In this document: one piece after another, positions 25,156-34,493 of the stretch
Position numbering within the stretch: position 1 is the stretch's first letter
Layout of the letters: every line of letters starts with the position of its first letter
Assembly (NCBI GenBank): GCA_944391345.1
Contig: CALXTE010000006.1
Span: forward strand, 16,779-80,778
DNA length: 64,000 nt
Direction of reading: 5' to 3'
Origin: an uncultured Alphaproteobacteria bacterium
GTDB lineage: Bacteria; Pseudomonadota; Alphaproteobacteria; RF32; CAG-239
The notes under the pieces: model-generated
Seen by the model: the letters and a program-made list of their open reading frames with translations, nothing else
What the model was told of the DNA's origin: nothing
Database searches by the model: none
Made by a program: the position numbers and the translations under genes

Positions 25156-28100
25156 TAGTTGATTCTATCCAATGCTTTTGCTAATACATAATAGAGTTTG
25201 CCAACATCAGCCCCTGAAATAACCGATAGCAATAGTCCTGATTTTTCGCTGTCTTTGGCTTTTCCTACCAGACTTTCAAAATCGGTCAAATAACGCGTGA
25301 CTACATCTCTGAATTCTGCATTTTTTTCAAATTCAGTCTTGATGCCGACAATTTGGCTCCGGCTCATGGTTCGGGCAAGATGTCTGACAAATACCGAAGT
25401 ATCACCGTTATAATACTTTTTCCAGAGTTCTTCTTCTACGCCGGGGTTGAATATTCGGTTAATATCAACTGCTGCCGATTCAAGTTTTTCCAGCACATAA
25501 GACGCATTCTTTAAGAAGCTATCTACTCTCATGCCTTCATAAAGCTTTTCCAAATCCTTCAATTTAAGCTCAGCTTTTGATGAGGTGTCGGTTAAAATTT
25601 GAAGCTGTTTTTTGAACAATGCATTAAAGCCGTTTGATTTTTGCAAAATCTCCTCGCCTTGGGTTGTAAATTCTTTAGACGCATTGCTCAAAGAGCCAAC
25701 AACCTCGGTTACTTTATTAATCGAATCATCGCTTGCAGCAACCAAAACATTTGACTGTTTTAAGAAGATTTCTCCGGAAGAGCGGATGTCATTGGCAATT
25801 CTTTCTGCATTTGAAGAAATTTCGCCAATAGATGCTCTCAGCTTATTACCGGCATTTTCTAAACTACCGGCGCTTTGTTTGGTCATTTCATCTAGCTGGA
25901 TGCCAAGTTTTTTCAAGCTGTCGCCAAGGCCTTTTACCTTGTCATAAGCCTGATTAGCTCTATCGGACAAGACCATTGAGGCATCATTTAATACGGTATT
26001 AAAGTAGGTTACCAGCTCTTTGGTGCCTTCTGACAAATTCAACATCTTATCATTTTGTTCCGATATCAGATTATTTATTTCAATGACGCCGGTGCTGGCT
26101 TCTGCTGTTACGGTATTAAAGCCGGCCAAATATTTTTCATAATCCTTCATGACCGTGCTGACTTTTTGATTTGAGGTTTCTACCGTCTTTGTCAAATCCT
26201 CAGAGCTTTGAGATAAGGACAAACCGACTTGTTCAATATTTTTAACCGATGCCTTGGTGGCTTTGGCAATATCTTCGCCGATTTTTATCATCTTATCGCC
26301 CAGAGAATCTATATTGTAGCCGGCCTTAGTGGTGATTTCGGTGATATTTTCGCCGCTGTTTTTAATCTGTTCGCCAATTTCGTTCAACTGTTGGGCGACA
26401 TTGGTTGAGGCCTCGGACAAATATTTATATTGTTGAGCCAAAGAAGCCTCGCCCAGTCTGGTCTGGGTTGTTACAACATTTACAATATCTTTGAGGCTTT
26501 CACTTTGTTGGAATAAGCCATCTTTTATGCTGTCAGATTGTGCTTGTGTTTTCATCAAAGCTTCGTCCAAAGTCTTTATATGGCCTTCCATAATCATAGC
26601 GATATCTTTGCTGCCGGAAGCCATGCTCTCATTTGCCGATTCAAGGCGGCGGCAGTTATCCATGATACCGGCAGAAACATTGTCGGCGCCTTCTTTAACA
26701 TGATCAAATATTTCAGCAAAGGTTGATATATTTTGGTTAAAATCATTGGTAACTTGCTGCATTTTATCTTGCATGCCGCTAATTATTTTAACAACGGCAT
26801 CGTTTTGAGATTCAACCGCTTCATTAATTTTCATAAGTCTGTCGACCGATTGTTCAACACTGCTGTTAATGAAGTTTGACCGTTTTCCGGCATCTTCTTC
26901 CAAAATTGCTAATCTTGAGAAAACTCTATCAGCGCTTTGCTCAATAATAGAAATTTGCTTTTTCATCGCACTACCGATGTTGTTGGTATTCTCAGATATC
27001 TTATCACAAATATCAAAGAACTCGCCTTCTTGCTGCTTAAACAACAGATTAATTGTTTCAGCCTTTTCGTCAAAGGCTTTTATAACGTCTGTTACATAAC
27101 CAATTGTTGTTTCGGCCATGTTGCTTAACATCGTGCTTTGCTTGCTGAACGAGTTAAGCAAATCTTTGTGTGTTTTTTCAGTAATTTCTGATGATTTGTT
27201 TATCATATCTGTTTGCAAAGACAACATGTGAGTCAAGTTGGTGGTTTTGTTTTCTATGCTCTCATTTAGGCTATCAATCTTTTGATAATGACTCTCAAGA
27301 TTATCATTGACAACTTTCATCTTGTCGCAAGTGATGTCTACCAGGCTGCTCATTTCATCTGTTTGATCTTTGAATTCCTGCTTTAACTCATTTGTCTTGC
27401 CGATAATATTTTCAGATACGGCATAAGCGGCCTCCATTTGGTCTTTTAAGCCTTTTATAGAAGCTTTTGCGTCTTCTCCCATAACATTTGAAATGCGGCT
27501 TAACTCTTCTATTTCTCGTTTCAGCTCGCCTTTCATCTCCTCAATATGGCTGACTGAGGTGCTGATAATGCGCTGTTGCTGGGTTAAAGAGTTTTCGCTT
27601 ATCTTGCTCTGTGTTACAACCAGAGATGATGTTTCGCCAATGCTTTCGGCGTTTTTCTTCATCATTTGCGAGACTTGCTCTAATGCCTTGGTTGCTATAT
27701 CTGCCGTGTTTTGCAGTAAGGTGGACTTTTGTTGCAAGTCTTGAGCCGAAGTTTGTATTCTGCTTGCGGCCTCTTGTTCGGCCTCTTTGATTTGGGCTTG
27801 GTTTGCCTTTAGGTTTTCATTAACGCTGTTCAACTTCAAAATTGACTGATCTGCGCTTTCTGCAACGGCGGAGGCCTCTTTTTTGAGGCTTTCAATAACG
27901 ATATCGGTATTCTTCTGAGCAATATCCGTTGTTTTTTCTAAGAGTTCGCCATGATCTTTAATATCTGACTGAACGGCTTGCATTATATTATTGATTTCTT
28001 CCGAAACACTATTTAATTCACGGACTTGGATGGCGATGCTTTCTTCTGCCATACCGGCTCTTGAAATAATTTTATCAATCTCAGCCTTAACAACGTCTCC

Positions 28101-29114
28101 TTGCTCAGCAAATTTTTGCCCCAAAGTGTCTGCGTTTTGGTTTAAGGTTTCGACATAGCCCTTCATCGTATTGTTTTGGCTCTGCATAACATCGGCCAGA
28201 GAATTGACACTATTATCAATGTTTTGTCTCATCTTGTCACATTCGCTGACGGCTTTTTCGGATATCAAAGCGATTTTTTGAGCCTGAGATTCCAAAATTT
28301 CTGAAGCTTTTTCAATGCTGTTATGCGATTTATCGGCCAGTTCTAAGATTGTTTCATTTGCTTTTATCATGCGGGCATTGCTCTCTTTGGTGGCTTTTTC
28401 GAGCAATTCTGCCGAATATTTTACTTCATTGATATTCGGCAAGACGTTTTTGACAAACATATCGGCTTCTTTGTTCATCTGCGCAAATATGCCTGAAACC
28501 TCTGCCCCGACATTTTTTAAGTTTCCACTATGGGACAAGGCTTTTTCATTCATCATTTCAAATGATGTGGTCAGCTGTTTTAAGGTATCAGATAATTGTC
28601 CGACCGTTTGTGATGAATATTTATCCAAAGTTGCAATTATCCCAGCAAAATCTTCTACCCTTGCGTTTAATTCGTCTTTTATTTTTTGGCTTTGCTCGGT
28701 TGCCATTTTGGTGGCGTTTTGCAATTCGACAACTTGTGAGCGGATGCCGTCAGCCATGGCCTTAGCCGTTTGAGCCGCGCCCTCTTCCGGATAAACCAGT
28801 TGATTCATATAGCTTCTGAGCAATCTGGCCTCGGTCTTGAAGCTTGTTCCGCGGTCAATATAAGCCACAACAACCCACAATATCGCCAAAGGCAGCGTTA
28901 CGCCGGCTAAAAATCCGCCAAATTCATCCGGCATCATCAAAAACAGGTTGGACCAACCGAAAAACTGGCTGATATAAAACAGCACAATACCAAACCAGAT
29001 AATACTTGTCCAAATCATGAGTTGGTACAAGTTATTGCTCAGCCAGGTTTGTTTGTTATCTAATTCCGGAGTAGTCGTAATTGTCGTGTTTTTATTTGCT
29101 TCATTAGTCGACAT
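25155..29114 (-). CDS. Giant membrane-anchored coiled-coil protein (1319 aa)
   Basis: The ATG at 29114 is chosen, ten bases after AGGGGA; a TTG eight codons earlier is the only longer option. Two membrane segments lie near the N-terminus (about residues 28-53 and 65-87). A very long alpha-helical, coiled-coil region spans roughly 95-1180, rich in Ser, Asn, Glu, Lys and Ile. It carries an internal duplication: the stretch with VVTQSKISENSLTQQQ near 500 is matched by VVTTQTRLGEASLAQQ near 882. A compact C-terminal domain (about 1190-1319) contains NPGVEEELWKKYYNGD and GADVGKLYYVLAKALD. It resembles chemoreceptor signalling helices only in composition; no methyl-accepting hairpin tip is visible. 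A polarity or scaffold role like TipN is possible but unproven. Confidence 0.8.
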   Translation of the reverse strand: MSTNEANKNTTITTTPELDNKQTWLSNNLYQLMIWTSIIWFGIVLFYISQFFGWSNLFLMMPDEFGGFLAGVTLPLAILWVVVAYIDRGTSFKTEARLLRSYMNQLVYPEEGAAQTAKAMADGIRSQVVELQNATKMATEQSQKIKDELNARVEDFAGIIATLDKYSSQTVGQLSDTLKQLTTSFEMMNEKALSHSGNLKNVGAEVSGIFAQMNKEADMFVKNVLPNINEVKYSAELLEKATKESNARMIKANETILELADKSHNSIEKASEILESQAQKIALISEKAVSECDKMRQNIDNSVNSLADVMQSQNNTMKGYVETLNQNADTLGQKFAEQGDVVKAEIDKIISRAGMAEESIAIQVRELNSVSEEINNIMQAVQSDIKDHGELLEKTTDIAQKNTDIVIESLKKEASAVAESADQSILKLNSVNENLKANQAQIKEAEQEAASRIQTSAQDLQQKSTLLQNTADIATKALEQVSQMMKKNAESIGETSSLVVTQSKISENSLTQQQRIISTSVSHIEEMKGELKREIEELSRISNVMGEDAKASIKGLKDQMEAAYAVSENIIGKTNELKQEFKDQTDEMSSLVDITCDKMKVVNDNLESHYQKIDSLNESIENKTTNLTHMLSLQTDMINKSSEITEKTHKDLLNSFSKQSTMLSNMAETTIGYVTDVIKAFDEKAETINLLFKQQEGEFFDICDKISENTNNIGSAMKKQISIIEQSADRVFSRLAILEEDAGKRSNFINSSVEQSVDRLMKINEAVESQNDAVVKIISGMQDKMQQVTNDFNQNISTFAEIFDHVKEGADNVSAGIMDNCRRLESANESMASGSKDIAMIMEGHIKTLDEALMKTQAQSDSIKDGLFQQSESLKDIVNVVTTQTRLGEASLAQQYKYLSEASTNVAQQLNEIGEQIKNSGENITEITTKAGYNIDSLGDKMIKIGEDIAKATKASVKNIEQVGLSLSQSSEDLTKTVETSNQKVSTVMKDYEKYLAGFNTVTAEASTGVIEINNLISEQNDKMLNLSEGTKELVTYFNTVLNDASMVLSDRANQAYDKVKGLGDSLKKLGIQLDEMTKQSAGSLENAGNKLRASIGEISSNAERIANDIRSSGEIFLKQSNVLVAASDDSINKVTEVVGSLSNASKEFTTQGEEILQKSNGFNALFKKQLQILTDTSSKAELKLKDLEKLYEGMRVDSFLKNASYVLEKLESAAVDINRIFNPGVEEELWKKYYNGDTSVFVRHLARTMSRSQIVGIKTEFEKNAEFRDVVTRYLTDFESLVGKAKDSEKSGLLLSVISGADVGKLYYVLAKALDRIN

Positions 29115-29224
29115 AAATATAAATCCCCTGTTCCCCAAATTAACATAAAATCTGGGAGCATTTTAATCTTATTTTTTTTGAATTTAAAGTGCTTTAAGCG
29201 TTTATAACAAACTTATTCACAGCC

Positions 29225-29404
29225 TTATTCTCGGCTTTGTTTTTCCATGACATATTTTAGGCGTCTTAAGGCCTGAATCTGCATTTGTTCTTGACTTAGT
29301 CCGGCAGGAACAACAACGCTGGCCTCAATTTGTGTTTCAGGCTCTATTGTCGTTACTTTTACAAAATTTCCTTGCCGGACATATTCAAACAAAATCTCAG
29401 GCAT
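29225..29404 (-). CDS. 59-residue protein, DUF6898-like
   Basis: A small gene easily missed by length cut-offs. It begins at the ATG at 29404, directly after the parC stop (TAAATG), and encodes 59 residues starting MPEILFEYVRQGNFVKVTTI and ending in ALRRLKYVMEKQSRE, with a central VVVPAGLSQEQMQ. The FEY-x2-GN-x-VKVT-x-I-x-P opening and the L-x2-LKYV end match, from memory, a small conserved alphaproteobacterial family (DUF6898). Codon use looks coding and it is co-directional with parC. Function is unknown. Confidence 0.7.
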   Translation of the reverse strand: MPEILFEYVRQGNFVKVTTIEPETQIEASVVVPAGLSQEQMQIQALRRLKYVMEKQSRE

Positions 29405-31642
29405 TTAGTCTTCTTTCAAAAACTTGTTGCTCTTAGGGAAGCCGAAAGGTGCTAATTTTCCAATCTGAGCACGATGTCCAAGCCAAGTCAGCAAGTCGGT
29501 TTCGGTCTTGGTGCCGCCTGCACGCGTATAAGTAAAACCTTCAGACTCTTTGAAAATTTGCAAATCCGACAATCCGCCGTCTTTGTATTTTTGCAAAGTT
29601 ACGCCGCGGCCTCTGGCCATGGTCGGAATTTCTTCAATCTTAAAGACCAGCAACTTACGGTTATCGCCGATTATGGCAATCATATCGCCGGTTATCTTAC
29701 GGCAGAAGCGTGCAACCTCACCTTCGGCAACATTCATTATCTTACGGCCGTTTTTGGTCTGAGCCAATATATGATTTTCATCAACGACAAAGCCTCGGCC
29801 GATATTTGATGCAATCACATAGCTAGCTCCGGGTTCAAAGACAAACATGGCGCAGACAGAATCCGATATGCCTAAATCTATCATCAAGCGCAAAGGTTGA
29901 CCAAAGCCGCGGCCGCTCGGAATTTCATTCGCGGCAATCGTATAAAATTTTCCGGCTGTATCAAAAATTATAATTTTATCAGTCGTTTGGGCGTGAATTG
30001 CAACTTGCAAGGCATCATCGTCTTTAAACTTAAAGTCTTCATTCAAGTCAACATAGCCTTTTAAGCATCTAATCCAGCCTTTTTGTGATAAAATTACCGT
30101 AATCGGTTCTTTTTCAATAATTGCTTCGAGAGGAACTTCCACATCTTCAGAAACTTCGGCAAACTCTGTGCGACGGCGTCCCAAGGCCGTTTTCTTGCCA
30201 AACTTTTCTTTAATCTGCTTAATTTCTCCGGCAATTGCCTCCCAGCGTTTTGCCTCGCTGCCGATAAGTTCTTCAAGTTGCTCCTTTTCGGCGCTTAAGT
30301 CATTGTATTCCTCTCGAATTTCTTCTTCTTCCAGCTTGCGGAGCGAACGCAATTTCATATTCAATATGGCTTCTGCCTGATTTTCGGTCAAGTTAAAGCG
30401 GGCCATCATAACACCCTTGGCATCATCTTCTTCGCGAATTATTCTGATGATTTCATCCAAATTCAGATAGGCAATCAAATATCCCGACAGAATTTCCAAT
30501 CGTGCATTTATCTTGTCCAAACGATATTTAACACGCCTTTGCAAAACAATATGTCTATGATCCAAAAATTCACGCAAAACTTGTTTGATATCCATAACAT
30601 GCGGCACACCTTCGTGGTCTAACACATTCATATTCATACTAAAACGTGTTTCCAAATCTGTCTGACGGAACAAATGCTCCATAAGCAAATTAGCGTCAAC
30701 CGTTCTGTTCTTTGGCTCAAGGACTATTCTGATGTCTTGCGCTGATTCATCTCGGACATCGGACAATAACGGAACTTTTTTATCAAACAAAAGCTCGGCT
30801 ATTTTTTCAATCAATTTTGATTTTATAACCTGATAAGGGATTTCTTTAACAACGATTTGATATTGTCCGTGGCCCAAATCTTCTGTTTCCCACTTGGCTC
30901 TGATGCGGAAAAATCCTCTTCCCTGCTTATAGTTATTCAAAATCGTTTCAAACTTGTCGACAATGATGCCTCCGGTCGGAAAATCAGGGCCTTTGATGCG
31001 TCTGACAAGCGGCTCTATCTCACAATCGGGATTTTCAATCAAATAAAGCAATGCATCGCAGACTTCACTCAGATTATGCGGCGGAATATTGGTGGCCATA
31101 CCGACGGCAATACCGGTTGACCCGTTGCAGAGCAAATTTGGCACCATTGACGGCATGACAACCGGCTCTTCTTCTTCTCCGTCATAAGTTTCTCTGAAAT
31201 CAACGGCATTTTCGTTCAGGCCTTCCATTAAGGCCATGGCAAATTCGGTTAATCGGGCCTCAGTATAACGCATGGCCGCGGCACCGTCGCCATCAATATT
31301 GCCAAAGTTTCCTTGTCCATCAACCAGCGGATAACGTACTGAAAAATCTTGCGCTAATCTGACCATCGCACCATAAACGGCTGTGTCGCCATGCGGGTGA
31401 TATTTACCGATGACATCACCGACTACTCTGGCGCATTTCTTAAATCCGGATTTGGGATCGAGGTGCAACTGTCTCATGGCAAACAGCAAACGGCGGTGAA
31501 CCGGCTTTAATCCATCTCGAACATCAGGAAGCGAACGCGAAACTATGGTCGACATGGCATAAGACAAATAGCGGCTGCTTAATTCTTCCGCCAAGTGGAC
31601 GCTTTTTATTTTTTCTTCTGTTTCAATAGGTTGTTCTGTCAT
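29405..31642 (-). CDS. parC: DNA topoisomerase IV subunit A (ParC)
   Basis: Cleaves and rejoins DNA to unlink daughter chromosomes. The 745-residue protein has the catalytic Tyr126 in [10 protein letters not shown] and the GyrA/ParC breakage-reunion domain, followed by a short beta-propeller with no GyrA box, which separates it from the gyrase subunit at 55-58 kb. The quinolone region reads [10 protein letters not shown]: Thr87 at the site of E. coli ParC Ser80 and Gly91 at that of Glu84. It follows recO by 20 bases. parE is not in the window. Confidence 0.95.
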   Translation of the reverse strand: MTEQPIETEEKIKSVHLAEELSSRYLSYAMSTIVSRSLPDVRDGLKPVHRRLLFAMRQLHLDPKSGFKKCARVVGDVIGKYHPHGDTAVYGAMVRLAQDFSVRYPLVDGQGNFGNIDGDGAAAMRYTEARLTEFAMALMEGLNENAVDFRETYDGEEEEPVVMPSMVPNLLCNGSTGIAVGMATNIPPHNLSEVCDALLYLIENPDCEIEPLVRRIKGPDFPTGGIIVDKFETILNNYKQGRGFFRIRAKWETEDLGHGQYQIVVKEIPYQVIKSKLIEKIAELLFDKKVPLLSDVRDESAQDIRIVLEPKNRTVDANLLMEHLFRQTDLETRFSMNMNVLDHEGVPHVMDIKQVLREFLDHRHIVLQRRVKYRLDKINARLEILSGYLIAYLNLDEIIRIIREEDDAKGVMMARFNLTENQAEAILNMKLRSLRKLEEEEIREEYNDLSAEKEQLEELIGSEAKRWEAIAGEIKQIKEKFGKKTALGRRRTEFAEVSEDVEVPLEAIIEKEPITVILSQKGWIRCLKGYVDLNEDFKFKDDDALQVAIHAQTTDKIIIFDTAGKFYTIAANEIPSGRGFGQPLRLMIDLGISDSVCAMFVFEPGASYVIASNIGRGFVVDENHILAQTKNGRKIMNVAEGEVARFCRKITGDMIAIIGDNRKLLVFKIEEIPTMARGRGVTLQKYKDGGLSDLQIFKESEGFTYTRAGGTKTETDLLTWLGHRAQIGKLAPFGFPKSNKFLKED

Positions 31643-31662
31643 CTTAATATTCGCTTCGTTAA

Positions 31663-32379
31663 TTAAAGTTGCATAATATGCCGCAAATTAGCACGGTTTT
31701 CAGGAAATTTCAAGCCATGTGCTTGAAAAAAATTTTTATTTAGGAAAAACTCCGTAAGCTTTAGAACCTCACCAATTTCTTGCGGCTTGGGATTTTCTTT
31801 CTTTTCAACAATATAGCTCGGATAAAGAAATAATCTATCGGCATAAGGTGCTCCGGCTGCCGCGCTGACGGCTTTTCCGCTTTTTGGGGAAACATATTTT
31901 AAGTTTTCATGGCTTCCGGTTGCAGCGCATTCGCTCAAATCTAAGCCTATTCCGAGATAGTCTAAAAGAGAAAATTCGAAGTAAGAATAATATGTTCTCC
32001 AATTATCTTCAAGTATATTATTAAAAAAGTCTTCTATCTTATTGTAAAATAATCCTATATTATCTTTTTCCGGTAAGCAAGTGTTGCATAACTCACATAA
32101 AGCCCCTAAGGCCGAGAGCTTGGCCTCGTCATTCATAAAATTTACGGCCTCGGCTCTTTGCAAATCAACATGAAAGCTATATAAATTTTCTTCCAGCCTT
32201 GCATAAGCGTTTAAACTTATGCAATTACCAAGTTGATAAATCCCGTTTTTTTTCGCACTGAAGGCATTTTTTACATAGCCGCTTATTTTGCCATTTGAGC
32301 GGGTTAATACAGTTAATATTAACCCGCTTTCTCCATGGCGACGCGTCTTTATGATATATCCTTCATCAGAAAATTGCAT
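31663..32379 (-). CDS. recO: DNA repair protein RecO
   Basis: Mediator that loads RecA on single-stranded DNA in the RecFOR pathway. The 238-residue protein opens with an OB fold (EGYIIKTRRHGESGLILTVLT), then a helical domain with CELCNTCLPEKDN and a later conserved Cys (SECAATG). The family's KYVSPKSGKAVS segment is present near residue 155. It is preceded by kdsA (four-base gap) and followed by parC (20 bases) in one run. Length is typical. Confidence 0.93.
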   Translation of the reverse strand: MQFSDEGYIIKTRRHGESGLILTVLTRSNGKISGYVKNAFSAKKNGIYQLGNCISLNAYARLEENLYSFHVDLQRAEAVNFMNDEAKLSALGALCELCNTCLPEKDNIGLFYNKIEDFFNNILEDNWRTYYSYFEFSLLDYLGIGLDLSECAATGSHENLKYVSPKSGKAVSAAAGAPYADRLFLYPSYIVEKKENPKPQEIGEVLKLTEFFLNKNFFQAHGLKFPENRANLRHIMQL

Positions 32380-32383
32380 TTGT

Positions 32384-33232
32384 TTAATAATCTAGCTTGG
32401 TTATTGTTTTGGTTATCTTATCATAAGCCTGTAACTCACTCAAAACACGTTTCATTTCGTGCAGAGGAATCATATTTGGGCCATCAGATAAAGCTTTATC
32501 GGGATTATCATGGGTTTCAATAAATACGGCGGCTACTCCGACTGCAACCGCGGCTCGTGCCAAAACCGGTGCATATTCTCTTTGACCGCCGGATGTGCCG
32601 CCTAAGCCTCCGGGTTGTTGTACCGAATGGGTGGCGTCAAAAATAATCGGGCAACCGGTGTCTTTTGCCATACGCGGCAAGCCTCTGAAATCCGTGACCA
32701 ATGTATTATAGCCGAAGCTGGCTCCTCTTTCGGTTATGCAGACATTCATATTGCCGCTGTCTTCTGACTTTTTGACAATATTTTTCATATCCCATGGTGC
32801 CAAGAACTGGCCTTTTTTGATGTTTATGACTTTTCCGGTCTTGGCTGCAGCGACTACTAAATCTGTTTGTCGGCATAAAAAGGCCGGAATTTGAAGCATA
32901 TCAACATGTGGCGCAACGATTGCACACTGCTCTTTTTCATGAACATCCGTGACTATCGGAACATTATTATAAAGTTTTTTGATTTCATCAAAAGTTCTCA
33001 TGCCTTCTTCAAGGCCAACGCCTCTTGCCGTGTTTATCGAGCTGCGGTTGGCTTTATCAAATGACGCCTTGAAAATATAGTTTATTCCTAATTCTTTGGT
33101 TATTTCAATCAAGCTGCCGGCCATGTCTATCGCGTGTTGGCGGCTTTCTATTTGGCAGGGACCTGCGAGTAATGCTATCGGAAGTTTGTTTCCTATTTCA
33201 AAATTACCTATTTTTATATTGCGCGCTTCCAT
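32384..33232 (-). CDS. kdsA: 3-deoxy-8-phosphooctulonate synthase (KDO-8-P synthase)
   Basis: Condenses phosphoenolpyruvate with arabinose 5-phosphate to give KDO 8-phosphate for the lipopolysaccharide inner core. The 282-residue TIM barrel shows LLAGPCQIES, the substrate loop FKASFDKANRSS, ITERGASFGYNTLVTDFRG and FDATHSVQQPGG. It is the first gene of the run kdsA-recO-parC and has a good promoter about 35 bases upstream. In many alphaproteobacteria it sits next to pyrG; here two unrelated genes lie between. Together with pagP it shows that a lipopolysaccharide is made. Confidence 0.96.
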   Translation of the reverse strand: MEARNIKIGNFEIGNKLPIALLAGPCQIESRQHAIDMAGSLIEITKELGINYIFKASFDKANRSSINTARGVGLEEGMRTFDEIKKLYNNVPIVTDVHEKEQCAIVAPHVDMLQIPAFLCRQTDLVVAAAKTGKVINIKKGQFLAPWDMKNIVKKSEDSGNMNVCITERGASFGYNTLVTDFRGLPRMAKDTGCPIIFDATHSVQQPGGLGGTSGGQREYAPVLARAAVAVGVAAVFIETHDNPDKALSDGPNMIPLHEMKRVLSELQAYDKITKTITKLDY

Positions 33233-33265
33233 TTTTTATTCCTTTTCTATTACTGTTATTGGCTA

Positions 33266-33293
33266 TTTATATCATATTTTGGCGCTTTCTCAA
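33266..33293 (-). promoter_or_regulatory. Predicted promoter of kdsA
   Basis: On the minus strand TTGAGA at 33288-33293 (five of six), a 16-base spacer, and TATAAA at 33266-33271 (five of six). The expected start leaves a leader of roughly 25-30 bases with AAAGGA as ribosome site. Confidence 0.55.
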
Positions 33294-33327
33294 CAAAAAT
33301 AAAATTTATAATCACAAAATTAATCAT

Positions 33328-33367
33328 TAAAAAAACAGAGGTCCTTAATCAGGCCTCTGTTTTTTTG
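33328..33367 (-). terminator. Hairpin terminator after the unknown 343-residue gene
   Basis: On the minus strand AAAAAACAGAGG pairs with CCTCTGTTTTTT around a short interrupted inner stem, followed by a T-run. It separates the gene at 33377-34408 from kdsA. Confidence 0.85.
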
Positions 33368-33376
33368 TTCTCATTT

Positions 33377-34408
33377 TTATTTTTCGGCAAGAAGTTTAAG
33401 CTTGGGCAAATGGATAGCCACCAATTTATCTATGGTGGTTTGAGCTTCCCATTGGCTATTTGTTTGGTGGAAACGATAATCTCTTAAAAAATGCTTCCAC
33501 TCCGCAGTGGCTAATTTGTGCTGTTTTCTTTTTCGAAAAATTTCCATGCTGCGGTCAATGTAATATACAGCCAAATCTTGGTCATAAATTTGCACCTCAT
33601 CTTCCGGTATCGTGTATATATCTGTTTCCTTAGAAATATTTTCTTGGGCATAAATTACGCGATGTTGCGGAACAAACAATAAATTCTTTCCGCCATTCAA
33701 ATCCTCTAAATCTTCATCATCAACAATATTGATGACTTTGGTTCCGAGCTGTTCGAGCATTTGTTTGGCGGCCAGACTGTCTTTTCTTTTTCCGGCTTCG
33801 TGATGTTGTACAATTATAATCCCTGCTTCCTCGCCGTAGAGGCTCTTTATTTCATAAGCGGCATAAGCGGCATATATTCCTGAAACTAAAGCATCTCCAT
33901 AGACAATCAAGTATTTATACTTTTTGATTGTCCAGCGATGTAATATTTGATTGGAGAAGGCTTCGTCTCTTAGGCTTTGAATTTCGTCTTGGGTAAACGT
34001 TGGTTGCTTGTACATATCTTTCAGGATATCTGTTACGGAAGATGTGGCGATGCAACATACATTGTCAAACTCAACTGATTTTATTTTTTCTTGATACAAA
34101 ATCGGTGAACAAATCAAAGTCCCTATTTGCTGTGGAAAAGCCTTTTGCATCATGGAGAGCGTTTTCTTTACTTGTTCTAGCTCTTCAGCAGGCAGCTGAG
34201 GATTATCCAGATTTATGCCATCCAAAATGTGTGGTTTAATTCGCACCTTTTGCAAAATTGCTCCAATTTGTCGGCTCGGCTCATCTTTGCCACTGACAAA
34301 CCAATCCGCATCAAGTGCTTTACAGTGAGGAAATTCGTAGCATTCCTTTTTGATGGGAAAAAGATTCTTAATCTCTTTCAACATCTCTGCAAATGTTTTC
34401 TGTTTCAT
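33377..34408 (-). CDS. Uncharacterised 343-residue cytoplasmic protein
   Basis: I do not recognise this gene. The protein has no signal peptide or membrane helix. The middle (about 165-260) looks like an alpha/beta nucleotide-binding type fold: YLIVYGDALVSGIYAAYAA, then GIIIVQHHEAGKRKDSLAA and NLLFVPQHRVIY. This is vaguely like DUF218/YdcF proteins, but the match is too weak to name. No ribosome site is visible before the ATG. It has its own promoter and terminator, and with pagP it interrupts the usual kdsA-pyrG neighbourhood, so it may be an acquired gene. Confidence 0.65.
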   Translation of the reverse strand: MKQKTFAEMLKEIKNLFPIKKECYEFPHCKALDADWFVSGKDEPSRQIGAILQKVRIKPHILDGINLDNPQLPAEELEQVKKTLSMMQKAFPQQIGTLICSPILYQEKIKSVEFDNVCCIATSSVTDILKDMYKQPTFTQDEIQSLRDEAFSNQILHRWTIKKYKYLIVYGDALVSGIYAAYAAYEIKSLYGEEAGIIIVQHHEAGKRKDSLAAKQMLEQLGTKVINIVDDEDLEDLNGGKNLLFVPQHRVIYAQENISKETDIYTIPEDEVQIYDQDLAVYYIDRSMEIFRKRKQHKLATAEWKHFLRDYRFHQTNSQWEAQTTIDKLVAIHLPKLKLLAEK

Positions 34409-34457
34409 AATGATAAATTGTATAATAGTTAAACATAGTGATATATTAAGCTATTTG

Positions 34458-34486
34458 TCTATACCTCTTTATTTTATCTTTGGCAA
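34458..34486 (-). promoter_or_regulatory. Predicted promoter of the 343-residue gene
   Basis: On the minus strand TTGCCA at 34481-34486 (five of six), a 17-base spacer, and TATAGA at 34458-34463 (four of six). It lies between the pagP stop and the gene start, with a leader of about 43 bases. Confidence 0.5.
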
Positions 34487-34493
34487 GCTTTTT

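Noticed and set aside
25155-29114. Calling the giant coiled-coil gene a methyl-accepting chemotaxis protein
   Set aside because: The helices have similar composition but there is no recognisable signalling hairpin tip, HAMP or ligand-binding domain, and a separate C-terminal domain is present.
29115-29138. TTG start giving eight extra residues on the coiled-coil protein
   Set aside because: The following ATG has AGGGGA at good spacing; the TTG has no ribosome site in place.
33377-34408. Naming the unknown gene as a YdcF/DUF218 protein
   Set aside because: Only a loose alpha/beta pattern is seen; the characteristic glycine and charged motifs of DUF218 could not be matched by eye.
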